Assembly (NCBI RefSeq): GCF_022788635.1
Contig: NZ_CP076024.1
Location: forward strand, 186,001 to 250,000
Reading direction: 5' to 3'
DNA length: 64,000 nucleotides
Source of the DNA: Methylobacter sp. S3L5C
GTDB taxonomy: Bacteria > Pseudomonadota > Gammaproteobacteria > Methylococcales > Methylomonadaceae
Part shown: one piece after another, positions 31,864 through 40,684 of the stretch
Layout of the letters: each line of letters begins with the position of its first letter
How positions within the stretch are numbered: the first letter of the stretch is position 1
The notes under the pieces: model-generated
Database searches by the model: none
Told to the model about the DNA's origin: nothing
Seen by the model: the letters and a program-made list of their open reading frames with translations, nothing else
Translations under genes and position numbers: made by a program

Positions 31864-32294
31864 AGGCTTGTACCTGCCAATTCCCGCTTGATAAACTGAA
31901 AATATAAACGCACCTGGTAAATACTTACACCAGGATATTTTTGCATAAGCTGTGAATGAATGGTTTTATATTCTGCTTTTGGGTTACGTTGCTTGAGGTG
32001 ATAGGCTAATTCATGCCACGGCTTTACTGCATAATCCTTTTGTCGCTTCAATGGCCTGTCATGCCCTCTATGGGCTTTATTTGAATTCCATTTATTCACT
32101 GTCGAGTCTGTCAATATATAAGCCCTGGGCTTTTCCCATGCACCTTTTAAGGCAGTCATCAGCGGCTTTGGTAATGTCCCGTTTGCAAACCTTAGATTAA
32201 GCATGTTTAGATAATTACACAATGAACCGGTACGCCCGGCTACACTGTCAAGTACGATTTCACGGGCTGCACCAATTGCTTTGTGGTTGCTCAT
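31860..32294 (-). CDS. hypothetical protein, 144 aa, of element regulatory operon
   Basis: Not recognised. The N-terminal third is hydrophobic-patterned and Arg-containing (GAAREIVLDSVAGRTGSLCN); the middle is very basic (NKWNSNKAHRGHDRPLKRQK); the end is helical (VSIYQVRLYFQFIKREL) and could be a DNA-binding helix. Four-base overlaps connect it to AlpA upstream and the winged-helix gene downstream, so the three form one unit. A DNA-binding role is plausible but unproven. Confidence 0.6.
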   Translation of the reverse strand: MSNHKAIGAAREIVLDSVAGRTGSLCNYLNMLNLRFANGTLPKPLMTALKGAWEKPRAYILTDSTVNKWNSNKAHRGHDRPLKRQKDYAVKPWHELAYHLKQRNPKAEYKTIHSQLMQKYPGVSIYQVRLYFQFIKRELAGTSL

Positions 32295-32539
32295 TGGGCC
32301 GCACCCAAGTTACTTATAAGCTGCCTTATATCCTCAACACGCCAAGCATTAGTTCTACCTCCTAACTTTACGGGTGCAGGATATTTACCAGACCTAATGC
32401 CTTCTAAAAAAGTAGTCCGGCTGATTGGTAAAAGTGGGGGCGTTGGTGGATTGGCTTTCTTGTTGCCTAAAATTTGCCATATTGTCATAAAGCCAATTTC
32501 AGGGATTTTTGAAGCTGTGGGGGTGTTTTGGTGTGTCAT
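32291..32539 (-). CDS. AlpA-family regulator / excisionase-like
   Basis: 82 residues ending in a helix-turn-helix of the AlpA/MerR-like class: LLPISRTTFLEGIRSGKYPA, then PVKLGGRTNAWRVEDIRQLI. Such proteins act as excisionases or activate integrase genes in P4-like islands. An N-terminal extension of about 35 residues precedes the domain. Two palindromes (TTGCTATAGCAA) lie 61-92 bases before the ATG and are good operator candidates. First gene of a three-gene unit with four-base overlaps. Confidence 0.8.
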   Translation of the reverse strand: MTHQNTPTASKIPEIGFMTIWQILGNKKANPPTPPLLPISRTTFLEGIRSGKYPAPVKLGGRTNAWRVEDIRQLISNLGAAQ

Positions 32540-32599
32540 GCTGTGCGCCTATATTCAACTAAGTTAGGGCGCATTATTAAGAAAACTCTTGCGGGTATG

Positions 32600-32631
32600 T
32601 TGCTATAGCAATTAGGTTTTTGCTATAGCAA
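32600..32631. promoter_or_regulatory. twin operator TTGCTATAGCAA, 20 bp apart
   Basis: The perfect 12-base palindrome TTGCTATAGCAA occurs at 32600-32611 and 32620-32631. The centre-to-centre distance of 20 bases is about two helical turns, so dimers bound to both would sit on the same face. It lies upstream of the AlpA-type gene and just past the end of the 257-residue gene. Confidence 0.7.
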
Positions 32632-32646
32632 CGATATAATTTGAAA

Positions 32647-33420
32647 TTAGCCTAAATTGGCCGCTTTTACTAAGTGTTCTTTAATAGCTCTTGATAGCGG
32701 CTCATTAAAACCTTTTTGAGCAAGTATTTTTTCAAGCTCTTGATCTAGCCCTTTATCATTCGGATGAATTCCCTGTTTTTCACATAACGCCAAAATTATT
32801 CTTAATAAGTTATTGCGCTCTTTGCCGCCTAATTTTTTCGCTTCGGCTTCGGGGTCTAATTTATCTTTATTGTCTGTTGGAGTCTCGCTTAACAGATCAA
32901 TGAATAGCTGCTCTGAATAACCTTTAAGGATAGCAAATTCTGCCGCCTCCTTAGGTGTTATCTTCCATGTCGAATCAATCCTTTTATATCGACCATAAAC
33001 ACAACCCTCCTCCCATTCTGGCAAGTGTTGAATTTTACTATAAGGCATTAAAATATCCGGCTCCCTTGGGTCAATCTCTCCATGTTCAATTGCCATTGAA
33101 AAAATTGCAGAAGCATCTGAAATATACTGGTTATATTCACCTAACCTATCAGAAATTAATAACGCCGCCTCAACTAATGTTATAAATTCATTATCTTTAA
33201 TCTTTTTTATTCGCTCTGAATTAAACCCGGCTACGTGTCGGCCGTATAGGTTGTGATGACTGTATATATTGTTATGGTTGCATCTTTGATAATCTGCATC
33301 TATCGGCTCATTGTCCTCTATAAGCTCATTTGATTCGGTGTCGGTATAACTACTATCTATCAAGTCTTTCTCAAACGACCACAAACAATAGCCATGCTTA
33401 TAAAAATTCTGATCTTGCAT
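32647..33420 (-). CDS. hypothetical protein, 257 aa, next to integrase
   Basis: Not assigned to a family. It begins MQDQNFYKHGYCLWSFEKDL, has an acidic N-terminal third, a middle with WKITPKEAAEFAILKGYSEQ, and a C-terminal helical region (KKLGGKERNNLLRIILALCE, KQGIHPNDKGLDQELEKILA) of a kind seen at the ends of many phage or island proteins of unknown function. The frame continues 61 codons upstream, but ATG 33420 has AAAGG seven bases before it, and the upstream codons run through a structured terminator-like segment, so the shorter start was chosen. Transcribed in the same direction as the integrase. Confidence 0.65.
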   Translation of the reverse strand: MQDQNFYKHGYCLWSFEKDLIDSSYTDTESNELIEDNEPIDADYQRCNHNNIYSHHNLYGRHVAGFNSERIKKIKDNEFITLVEAALLISDRLGEYNQYISDASAIFSMAIEHGEIDPREPDILMPYSKIQHLPEWEEGCVYGRYKRIDSTWKITPKEAAEFAILKGYSEQLFIDLLSETPTDNKDKLDPEAEAKKLGGKERNNLLRIILALCEKQGIHPNDKGLDQELEKILAQKGFNEPLSRAIKEHLVKAANLG

Positions 33421-33450
33421 AATTAACCTTTCAATAATTACCCTCTCAAA

Positions 33451-33514
33451 AAAAAGAAAGCCGCGCCAATGGGTGAAAGGTGTCCCAAGTTCGCCCCGTC
33501 GGGCTAGATGCGGC
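33451..33514 (-). ncRNA. candidate small structured RNA ending in a T-run
   Basis: The minus strand reads gccgc, hairpin gccc-gacg-gggc, then a tggg/ccca stem, closing gcggc, followed by TTTCTTTTTTTT. The outer stem encloses two inner hairpins in 55 bases and the T-run would terminate it. It lies between the integrase and the 257-residue gene. It shares cgaacttg with the structured element at 31166. Size is similar to the P4 CI RNA, but that comparison is structural only. Confidence 0.4.
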
Positions 33515-33538
33515 TTATTCGGTTTTACAGATACGCGA

Positions 33539-34795
33539 TTATTGCGCCTGTTTTCTAAATTGTATGATTTGCGCTCCACTTTTAAGCGCGTCCAGGCAAT
33601 CACTATAAGATTGCATCATGGTTCGCCGTTCTTCCAAGAACTCCGCGCGGTTATAGGCTGCTCTAACGGCATCTTTAGGCATGTGGCATAGTTGCCGCTC
33701 AATGGCATCGGCTGGCCACCCATGCTCATTAAGCAAGGTTGACGCTATGGTTCTGAATCCATGCGCGGTCATATCTTCACCTGTATATCCCAGCGTCATT
33801 AGTGCCGTTCTGATGGTATTGTCTGACATGGGGCGGCCATCGCCACGACTTGACGGGAATACATAGTTTCCCGTACCGGTTAGTGGCTTGATTTCTTCCA
33901 GTATGGCTACGGCTTGAGTGGAAAGGGGAACAATGTGATTAATTTTGGTTTTGGTGACAAAGTAACGCCATTCTTTAGCGTCTAAATCAATATCTTTCCA
34001 TTCCATTTGCCGTATTTCACCGGGTCGTTGAAAGAGCAAGGGCGTTATTTTAAAAGCACATTGCACCACAAAAGTCCCCTGATAACTGTAAATGTCCCTG
34101 ATTAGCTGCCCTATTGCTTTCGGGTCAATTAACGCCGCTCGGTGCTTTACTTTTTTGGCGGGTATTTTTTTTGCTACAGGTTGCGAGGGGTCATAATCAA
34201 TAATATCGTTAATAATGGCATGGGCAAAAACACACTTGATTTCTCCATACAGTCGGTGGGCAGTTTCTATTTTTTGCTGATCTATTAACGGCTTTAGTGT
34301 CGCTAAAATATGTGATGACTTTATTTGATTGATAGCGATATTGCCAAGCGTGGGGAACGCCAGACGTTCAAGCCTTGACTGTCTTTTTATATAAGTGATT
34401 TCAGCAATGTCGTTTTTTATTTCTGCCAGCCATTGGTTAGTTATTTCTGAAAAACTATTCAGCATGGGTAGCCCGGCATTTAACAGGCTTTCATTTTCCA
34501 GTGTGATTTTTAACGCGCTTTTAAAATCCTTTCTTACTGTGCTTGGGTCTATGCTGTTGCTAACCTGTACCCTTGCTTCTTCTGCCTTGCGCCGTGCATC
34601 TGAAAGGCCGGTAACAGGATATACGCCAAGCGATAAAGTTTTACGCTTGCCACCGATACTATAATCAAAACGCCACCATTTCGCGCCGTCCGGTTTAACC
34701 AGTAAATATAAGCCACTGCCGTCATTAAGCCTGACATCCTTAATACCAGACTTCGCACCTTTAATAACAGTGTCTTTAAGTAGTTGTTTAGCCAT
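33539..34795 (-). CDS. P4-type tyrosine integrase
   Basis: 418 residues, the usual size of the P4/DUF4102 integrase class. The N-terminal arm-binding domain (DVRLNDGSGLYLLVKPDGAK, then WWRFDYSIGGKRKTLSLGVY) is followed by a core-binding domain and the catalytic domain with RPGEIRQMEW (first Arg), HGFRTIAS (His-x-x-Arg), LCHMPKDAVRAAYNR (second His and the Tyr nucleophile). All five catalytic positions appear intact, so it should be active. It reads away from tRNA-Leu, 190 bases from the tRNA 3' end, which is the expected target. Repeated acagtaa motifs in the gap are likely its arm sites. Confidence 0.9.
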   Translation of the reverse strand: MAKQLLKDTVIKGAKSGIKDVRLNDGSGLYLLVKPDGAKWWRFDYSIGGKRKTLSLGVYPVTGLSDARRKAEEARVQVSNSIDPSTVRKDFKSALKITLENESLLNAGLPMLNSFSEITNQWLAEIKNDIAEITYIKRQSRLERLAFPTLGNIAINQIKSSHILATLKPLIDQQKIETAHRLYGEIKCVFAHAIINDIIDYDPSQPVAKKIPAKKVKHRAALIDPKAIGQLIRDIYSYQGTFVVQCAFKITPLLFQRPGEIRQMEWKDIDLDAKEWRYFVTKTKINHIVPLSTQAVAILEEIKPLTGTGNYVFPSSRGDGRPMSDNTIRTALMTLGYTGEDMTAHGFRTIASTLLNEHGWPADAIERQLCHMPKDAVRAAYNRAEFLEERRTMMQSYSDCLDALKSGAQIIQFRKQAQ

Positions 34796-34810
34796 AATTA
34801 ACGCCCCAAT

Positions 34811-34895
34811 TTACAGTAAGTTTTACAGTAACTTTTGTTACTGATTTTGGGTTACTGTAAATGTTACTGCATAAAAAGTCGAATATTACTGTATT
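34811..34895. repeat. cluster of acagtaa / ttactgta motifs, probable integrase arm sites
   Basis: At least five copies of ttacagta or its complement lie between the integrase start and the tRNA terminator: ttacagtaag and ttacagtaac (34811-34832), gttactga, gttactgtaaatgttactgc, and tattactgta. Matching pairs stand at 25759 and 10302. Their place in the attachment region and the shared sequence point to integrase or excisionase binding; the integrase promoter must also lie here. Confidence 0.55.
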
Positions 34896-34915
34896 TCGTT
34901 GTATTCTGTTGGGCA

Positions 34916-34951
34916 ATAAAAAACCCGCCAAGCCTTTCGACTTGCGGGTTT
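34916..34951 (-). terminator. terminator of tRNA-Leu
   Basis: On the minus strand aacccgcaag...cttggcgggtt forms a strong stem followed by a T-run. It lies 34 bases past the tRNA 3' end. The same hairpin, with a different loop, is present at the putative left attachment site (10161-10193), so it belongs to the duplicated target region. Confidence 0.85.
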
Positions 34952-34984
34952 GTGTACTTCGTTGGATATTAAAATATCCTTGTT

Positions 34985-35069
34985 TGGTGCCGATGGCCGG
35001 ATTTGAACCGGCAAGACTTGCGTCACCACCCCCTCAAGATGGCGTGTCTACCAATTTCACCACATCGGC
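34985..35069 (-). tRNA. tRNA-Leu (anticodon GAG)
   Basis: 85 bases with encoded CCA. Acceptor gccgatg/catcggc, D-arm with aaattggtagacac, anticodon stem ccatc/ggtgg around loop ttgaggg (anticodon GAG), a long variable arm as required for leucine tRNAs, and T-arm gccggttcaaatccggc. It decodes CUC and CUU. The 3' end serves as the integration site of the element. secG follows upstream on the same strand, the order found in many gammaproteobacteria. Confidence 0.95.
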
Positions 35070-35127
35070 ATAATCATTCAAAATAACTGTACTATTTTTC
35101 TACTACTTTTACGCGTAAAATTATTTT

Positions 35128-35571
35128 TTACTTAATGGTCTTTAGCTCTTCAGCCTTGGGCACAACTGTATTTTCCAGTTCTGCATCGGCAGGCTGCTCA
35201 GCTGACTTCACTTCGGGTACTGCAGGCATTTCTTCAGACTTGGCAGGAGCAATATTAGCGCCTTTTTCGCCGACTACTTCAGGAATACCCAAGGTGTCTT
35301 GCTGAACCTCTGGCGAGCTCATTAGATCAAAAGCCACACCTTTGTGCCCATTGATCATGGCAAGACCTAAACTGGTTATAAAAAACAAAGTTGCCAGAAT
35401 TGCTGTAGCTCGAGACAAAAATGATGCGGCACCCTGGGCCCCAAAAACAGAGCCTGCAGAGCCAGTGCCAAAAGCAGCACCCGCATCAGCTCCTTTACCT
35501 TGCTGCATTAATATTAAGCCAATAATACCTAAACCCAGCAACACATGAATAACGATAATTACCTGATACAT
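35128..35571 (-). CDS. secG: SecG, protein-export translocase subunit
   Basis: 147 residues. Two membrane helices (YQVIIVIHVLLGLGIIGLIL and AILATLFFITSLGLAMI) bracket the conserved QQGKGADAGAAFGTGSAGSV and GAQGAASFLSRATA. SecG assists SecYE in moving proteins across the inner membrane. The tail after residue ~75 is rich in Glu, Ala and Pro (AEQPADAELENTVVPKAEEL) and is longer than in E. coli SecG (110 residues), which is common outside the enterics. It follows tpiA by 16 bases and tRNA-Leu lies downstream, so tpiA-secG-tRNA may be one transcript. Confidence 0.93.
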   Translation of the reverse strand: MYQVIIVIHVLLGLGIIGLILMQQGKGADAGAAFGTGSAGSVFGAQGAASFLSRATAILATLFFITSLGLAMINGHKGVAFDLMSSPEVQQDTLGIPEVVGEKGANIAPAKSEEMPAVPEVKSAEQPADAELENTVVPKAEELKTIK

Positions 35572-35587
35572 GAAAGCCTGAACTGTT

Positions 35588-36334
35588 CTAAATGGAATGA
35601 AAAATCTTTAAAAAGGATTCCGCATCCAACGAAGCCCCACCTATTAAACCGCCATCTATGTCCGGCATGGCGAACAATCCTTTCGCATTATCCGGTTTGG
35701 CACTACCGCCATATAAAATTTGTATTTTATCGGCAATAGTTTGATCTTTAGCAGCAAGGTACTGGCGAATATAATGATGCACCTCTTGTGCCTGCTCATC
35801 ACTCGCTGTTTTTCCTGTGCCTATAGCCCAAACGGGTTCATAAGCAATGACTGCAGTATTAAAAGCAGCTATGCCAGCTACATTAATAACGGCATCAAGC
35901 TGCTCATTAATCACCGCAAAAGTTTGATCCTGCTCACGCTGCTCGAGAGTTTCACCTACGCACAAAACAGGGATAATGTTTTGCTCTTGCGCCTGGCAAA
36001 AACGCGCAGCCACTGATTCATTAGTATCGCCGTAATAACTACGTCTTTCCGAGTGTCCTACGAGGGCATACTGGCAATTAAATTCTTTTAACATGGCAGC
36101 TGAAATTTCCCCGGTGAAAGCACCTAAAGGCTTATCTGCAACATTTTGTGAACCTAACGCTAACGGGGAATCCTTAACCAACGCACTAATATTTGGCAGA
36201 TAAACATAAGGTACACAAATCGCAATATCTGCGATATCCGAACCTAACCCGGCAACAATGCCTTTTGCAAGCAACTCAGCACTTTCAAGAGTTCCATTCA
36301 TTTTCCAATTTCCGACAACCAGAGACCGACGCAT
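35588..36334 (-). CDS. tpiA: triosephosphate isomerase
   Basis: 248 residues. It interconverts dihydroxyacetone phosphate and glyceraldehyde 3-phosphate in glycolysis, gluconeogenesis and, in assimilation cycles, sugar phosphate recycling. Seen: RRSLVVGNWKMNG with catalytic Lys, YALVGHSERR with catalytic His, IAYEPVWAIGTGKTAS with catalytic Glu and the flexible loop, and ILYGGSAKPDN for phosphate binding. An earlier in-frame GTG (36349) and ATG (36340) exist, but GGGAG lies eight bases before ATG 36334, so that start is preferred and gives MRRSLVVGNWK. It follows glmM by 57 bases. Confidence 0.95.
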   Translation of the reverse strand: MRRSLVVGNWKMNGTLESAELLAKGIVAGLGSDIADIAICVPYVYLPNISALVKDSPLALGSQNVADKPLGAFTGEISAAMLKEFNCQYALVGHSERRSYYGDTNESVAARFCQAQEQNIIPVLCVGETLEQREQDQTFAVINEQLDAVINVAGIAAFNTAVIAYEPVWAIGTGKTASDEQAQEVHHYIRQYLAAKDQTIADKIQILYGGSAKPDNAKGLFAMPDIDGGLIGGASLDAESFLKIFHSI

Positions 36335-36391
36335 CAACATTACTCCCACATAGAACCAAACCGCTTATGATATAGGCTAATAGAGATCAAT

Positions 36392-37732
36392 TCAAGCTCC
36401 TATTACTTTCTTAACATCTTCAGCCAATTGTTGAGCATAATTTTTTACCGATTCGGCATGTTCGCCTTCTACCATAACGCGAATAAGCGGCTCTGTACCC
36501 GAAGCTCTTAGCAATACCCTACCTTTATCCCCCAGCTTTTTCTCAACCGCACGCACAGCCTTTTGTATGCCTTCATCGGCTTCTATATCAACTCTTTTAG
36601 GGGTTTTAATATTAATTAATATTTGCGGGTATTTTTGCATGCCAGATTTTAATTCATGCAAGCTATATCCAGTATCATGCATTTCAGCCATAATCTGTAG
36701 GGCAGCAATAATTCCATCCCCTGTTGTCGTTTTATCCAGGCAAATAATATGACCGGAATTTTCACCACCTAGAATACTTCCATGCTCACTCATCATTTCC
36801 AGCACGTAACGATCTCCTACTTTCGCTCTTAGCAGATTAATCCCCAACTGCTTAAGTCCATGCTCCATACCCAAATTAGTCATTAATGTACCAACGACAG
36901 GACCCGACATTAATCCTGCATCCAATCTGGCTTTGGCAATAATGTAGATTAGTTCGTCACCATCAACAATCTCACCTTTATGATCAACCATGACCAGACG
37001 ATCACCATCACCATCCAAAGCAATGCCGATATTCGCTTGATTAGCCAATACCGCAGCAACTAATTTATCCGGACTGGTTGCTCCACACTCATCGTTTATA
37101 TTAATACCATTAGGCTCAGCGCCGATTACAATAACTTCCGCACCAACTTCCCTAAAAACATGTGGCGCAATATGATAAGTTGCTCCATGAGCACAATCAA
37201 CAACAATTTTCATGCCGTTAAAATCAAAACGCGTCGGAATACTGGCTTTGCAAAACTCAATGTAACGGCCAGCCGCATCAACCAAACGCTTTGCTTTGCC
37301 GAGCTCTGAAGACTCTACCGTGGTCATCGGCGAATCAATATAATATTCAATTTTTTGTTCAATATCATCAGGCAGCTTGGTTCCCTGCACTGAAAAAAAC
37401 TTAACGCCATTGTCATAATAAGGATTATGCGAGGCACTGATGACTATACCTGCCTGTGCCCTTAAGGTACGAGCCAAATAAGCCACGCCAGGCGTCGGCA
37501 TAGGCCCCAACAAATGTGTATCTACACCGGCAGCTGTTAATCCTGCCTCCAAAGCTGATTCAAACATATAACCTGAAATACGGGTATCCTTACCTACCAA
37601 CACAAAGCCATGCCCTTCATTAGCAAACACTTTGCCTGCCGCCCAACCTAATTTTAATAAAAAATCTGCTGTTATAGGCGGCTCACCAACTTTCCCTCTA
37701 ATTCCATCTGTTCCAAAATATTTTCTTGCCAT
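36392..37732 (-). CDS. glmM: phosphoglucosamine mutase
   Basis: 446 residues, matching the family's usual 445. It converts glucosamine 6-phosphate to glucosamine 1-phosphate for peptidoglycan and lipopolysaccharide. Seen: [13 protein letters not shown] start, [16 protein letters not shown] with the phosphorylated Ser, the metal loop [13 protein letters not shown], the sugar-binding GGENSGHI and the phosphate-binding [15 protein letters not shown] near the end. An in-frame GTG lies five codons upstream; ATG 37732 was chosen because the family begins there. In E. coli folP stands between ftsH and glmM; here it is absent and a terminator lies between them, while tpiA follows. Confidence 0.95.
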   Translation of the reverse strand: MARKYFGTDGIRGKVGEPPITADFLLKLGWAAGKVFANEGHGFVLVGKDTRISGYMFESALEAGLTAAGVDTHLLGPMPTPGVAYLARTLRAQAGIVISASHNPYYDNGVKFFSVQGTKLPDDIEQKIEYYIDSPMTTVESSELGKAKRLVDAAGRYIEFCKASIPTRFDFNGMKIVVDCAHGATYHIAPHVFREVGAEVIVIGAEPNGININDECGATSPDKLVAAVLANQANIGIALDGDGDRLVMVDHKGEIVDGDELIYIIAKARLDAGLMSGPVVGTLMTNLGMEHGLKQLGINLLRAKVGDRYVLEMMSEHGSILGGENSGHIICLDKTTTGDGIIAALQIMAEMHDTGYSLHELKSGMQKYPQILINIKTPKRVDIEADEGIQKAVRAVEKKLGDKGRVLLRASGTEPLIRVMVEGEHAESVKNYAQQLAEDVKKVIGA

Positions 37733-37883
37733 AATCTTTATACTCACTACCTGAATAATCTATAAATTGCTGCTGCTACGCAAGATTATTATCGAATGCA
37801 ACACATGCACTCCGCGCGAAGTACATACAACCAAACTAAAAACTTACTTTTTAATCAAAACCCCATGCATTATAGTTGCACAT

Positions 37884-37918
37884 AAAAAAAGGAGGGGTAA
37901 TTTCTACCTCTCCTTTAT
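37884..37918 (-). terminator. terminator downstream of ftsH
   Basis: Minus strand: aaaggagaggtag, loop, taccccTCCTTT, then a T-run (TTTTTTTATG). It lies 26 bases past the ftsH stop and separates ftsH from glmM transcription. Confidence 0.85.
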
Positions 37919-37943
37919 AAAAGCCCTGTAGGTCGTGAAATAA

Positions 37944-39872
37944 TTAACCTTGCTCTGCGGCCTGACCTATGGATTTGTCAGTTTTCTTGTCGCCAGCATC
38001 ATTAACCTCGTCCGTCTTAACATCGCCACGTGGTGGCCTGTCATCCCAGCCTTGAGGATCTCTTACCGGCTTACGAGCCATTAAATCATCAATTTGATAT
38101 TTATCGATAGTCTCATATTTCATAAGTGCAGCAGCCATGGCATGCAATATATCAATATTCTCTTTCAAAAGCCGTTCTGCACGTTCGTAATTTCGGTCAA
38201 TAAACGAACGAATTTCTTCATCGATAGTATGTGAAGTCTCTTCAGCGACTGTTTTATGCTGCGTTACCGAACGCCCAAGAAACACTTCACCTTCTTCTTC
38301 ACTATATGACAATGGACCCAAACGTTGAGATAAACCCCATTTAGTCACCATGTTTCTTGCCAACTCAGTGGCTCGCTCAATATCATTGGAGGCACCGGTA
38401 CTAACTTGCTCCCAACCAAAAACCACTTCCTCAGCGATACGACCACCATATAAACTGGAAATCATACTATCCAGCTTTTGTTTGCTGGCACTATACTGGT
38501 CTCTTTCAGGCAAGAACATGGTAACGCCCAATGCACGCCCTCTAGGCATAATACTGACTTTATAAACCGGATCATGCTCAGGTACCAATTTGCCAACAAT
38601 GGCATGACCCGCTTCATGATAAGCCGTCATTGTCTTTTCTTTCTCGTCCATAACCATGGTATGCCGTTCAGGACCCATGATCAGCTTATCCTTGGCTTTT
38701 TCCAGATCCGACATACTGACAACACGTTTATTCATTCTGGCAGCAAACAAAGCGCCTTCATTGATCAAATTAGCCAGATCAGCCCCGGAAAATCCTGGTG
38801 TTCCTTGCGCTATATACTTGACCTTTACATCATCAGCAATTGGCACTTTCTTGATATGGACATTAAGAATCTGCTCGCGTCCTCTGACATCGGGCAAACC
38901 CACTGTAACTTGACGATCAAAACGGCCTGGACGCAACAAAGCTTTATCCAACACATCAGGACGATTTGTTGCCGCGATGACAATAATACCTTCATTACCC
39001 TCAAAACCATCCATTTCAACCAATAACTGGTTTAAGGTTTGTTCACGTTCGTCATTGCCACCACCTAAACCTGCTCCTCGCTGACGACCCACAGCATCAA
39101 TCTCGTCAATAAAGATGATGCAAGGCGCATGCTTTTTGGCTTGCTCAAACATGTCACGCACGCGGGAGGCACCAACACCAACAAACATTTCCACAAAATC
39201 AGAACCGGAAATAGTAAAAAACGGAACTTTAGCTTCACCGGCAATGGCTCTTGCCAACAAAGTTTTACCTGTTCCAGGCGGGCCAATCATCAGCGCGCCC
39301 CTGGGAATTTTACCGCCTAATTTCTGGTATTTGGCAGGATCTTTAAGGAAATCCACCATCTCAACGACTTCTTCTTTAGCTTCATCACAACCAGCAACGT
39401 CAGCAAAAGTCACTTTAATCTGATCTTCTTCCAGCATCCGGGCTTTACTTTTGCCAAAGCTCATTGCACCTCGACCACCGGCACCGCCGCCCTGCATTTG
39501 CCGCATAAAGAAAACCCACACAGCAATAAGCAATAACATAGGCCCAAAAGAGACCAATAACTGCATAAGCATGGAAGGTTGCTCAGGCGGAACCGCTTTA
39601 ACGTCAACACCATTTGCCAATAAGTCATCGACTAAATGCGCATCGGTCGGTGCGTAAACCCTAAACAGCTGACCACTCTGCAATTTGCCTTTAACAATAT
39701 GCTCATCAATTATCACCTGTTGTACCTGACCCGCTTTCACCGAATCGATGAATTGCGAATAGGATAACGATGAGTCAGCCCGCTCTCCCTGGGAGCCAAA
39801 ATTATTAAAGAGAGACATCAATACAACAGCGATGACCACCCACAGGATTATATTTTTTATCATATCATTCAC
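37944..39872 (-). CDS. ftsH: FtsH membrane-bound ATP-dependent zinc protease
   Basis: About 642 residues, normal for the family. Two membrane helices flank a periplasmic domain; the AAA domain has [17 protein letters not shown] (Walker A), [15 protein letters not shown] (Walker B) and the second region of homology ([20 protein letters not shown]). The protease has the zinc site HEAGH. FtsH degrades misfolded membrane proteins and regulators such as LpxC. The frame opens at GTG 39878; GTG 39872 has AGGG seven bases upstream and gives VNDMIKN, and ATG 39863 is a further option. The C-terminus is acidic and Lys/Asp-rich. Follows rlmE in the conserved order. Confidence 0.95.
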   Translation of the reverse strand: MNDMIKNIILWVVIAVVLMSLFNNFGSQGERADSSLSYSQFIDSVKAGQVQQVIIDEHIVKGKLQSGQLFRVYAPTDAHLVDDLLANGVDVKAVPPEQPSMLMQLLVSFGPMLLLIAVWVFFMRQMQGGGAGGRGAMSFGKSKARMLEEDQIKVTFADVAGCDEAKEEVVEMVDFLKDPAKYQKLGGKIPRGALMIGPPGTGKTLLARAIAGEAKVPFFTISGSDFVEMFVGVGASRVRDMFEQAKKHAPCIIFIDEIDAVGRQRGAGLGGGNDEREQTLNQLLVEMDGFEGNEGIIVIAATNRPDVLDKALLRPGRFDRQVTVGLPDVRGREQILNVHIKKVPIADDVKVKYIAQGTPGFSGADLANLINEGALFAARMNKRVVSMSDLEKAKDKLIMGPERHTMVMDEKEKTMTAYHEAGHAIVGKLVPEHDPVYKVSIMPRGRALGVTMFLPERDQYSASKQKLDSMISSLYGGRIAEEVVFGWEQVSTGASNDIERATELARNMVTKWGLSQRLGPLSYSEEEGEVFLGRSVTQHKTVAEETSHTIDEEIRSFIDRNYERAERLLKENIDILHAMAAALMKYETIDKYQIDDLMARKPVRDPQGWDDRPPRGDVKTDEVNDAGDKKTDKSIGQAAEQG

Positions 39873-40018
39873 AAACACACCCTAGCCCCTAACGGCTCTC
39901 GGTTTAAAGCACTAAGTAATTATATCAGGAGTTAACTTCCCTGACTGTGGTTATTTATCTGGAGCTCATCAGACCATTGGTGATTTCCTTGTTTTACAGA
40001 TATAAGGGCTATTAAAGA

Positions 40019-40636
40019 TTATTTAAACCCTTTGGCCAAAATATAAACCTCGTTACTTCTTGGCCTTGAGGCTTTTGGCTTTCTAATAACAACTTTTGTA
40101 AAACAGCTCTGCACCTCATGATAAAATTCTTCAAAACCTTCACCGTGAAATAACTTAACCAAAAAGCTCCCATCTTTTATTAAAACAGTTTTTGCCGTTT
40201 CCAAAGCCAGCTCACCCAAATAAATAGCCCGAGGTTGATCCACGCCTTTATTGCCACTCATATTCGGTGCCATATCAGACATAACCAGATTAACCGGCAC
40301 ACCTTCCAGAGCAACATTAAGCTGATCCAATACCGCTTCTTCACGAAAATCACCGAGAATAAAATCTACACCATCAAGCGCATCCATCGGCAGAATATCC
40401 AGCGCAATCAATTTATTTTTCTTACCCATCAACTGCCTAGCAAACTGTGACCAGCCGCCGGGAGCTGCGCCCAAATCAATAATATTCATGCCGGGTTTAA
40501 TCAGTTGATCTTTATCCTGAATTTCTTTTAACTTAAAAACCGCTCGAGAACGATAACCTTGCGCTTGAGCCATCTTGACATATTCATCCTCAAAATGTTC
40601 CGCCATCCAACGACTACTACTTTTACTTCGACCCAT
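40019..40636 (-). CDS. rlmE: 23S rRNA 2'-O-ribose methyltransferase RlmE (FtsJ/RrmJ)
   Basis: 205 residues. It methylates the ribose of U2552 in the 23S rRNA A-loop using S-adenosylmethionine. Seen: [20 protein letters not shown] start, [12 protein letters not shown] with the first catalytic Lys, [14 protein letters not shown] (SAM site), [11 protein letters not shown] with the catalytic Asp, and [15 protein letters not shown] with the second Lys. ftsH follows about 146 bases downstream, as in most gammaproteobacteria. It is divergent from yhbY with only 48 bases between them. Confidence 0.95.
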   Translation of the reverse strand: MGRSKSSSRWMAEHFEDEYVKMAQAQGYRSRAVFKLKEIQDKDQLIKPGMNIIDLGAAPGGWSQFARQLMGKKNKLIALDILPMDALDGVDFILGDFREEAVLDQLNVALEGVPVNLVMSDMAPNMSGNKGVDQPRAIYLGELALETAKTVLIKDGSFLVKLFHGEGFEEFYHEVQSCFTKVVIRKPKASRPRSNEVYILAKGFK

Positions 40637-40684
40637 AACGCTTTATAATTGGTGTTAATTAACTTTTTGATTTAGGAAAAATGA

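Larger units (their letters stand above)
10228..34998. mobile_element. putative tRNA-Leu integrative element, P4-satellite-like, with satellite array
   Basis: Bounded by tRNA-Leu 3' sequence on both sides (tggtgccgatggcc at 10228 and 34985). The integrase gene is next to the intact tRNA, as is usual for P4-family recombinases. Cargo from right to left: integrase, hypothetical gene, AlpA-type regulator, small DNA-binding proteins, Toprim primase, D5 helicase, SSB and Mor-like activator, then the 15 kb repeat array. No capsid, tail, terminase, conjugation or relaxase gene is present, which fits a satellite or island rather than a complete phage. Alternatively the element proper ends near 25.76 kb, where an arm-like repeat occurs, and the array belonged to an older insertion. 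Confidence 0.55.
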
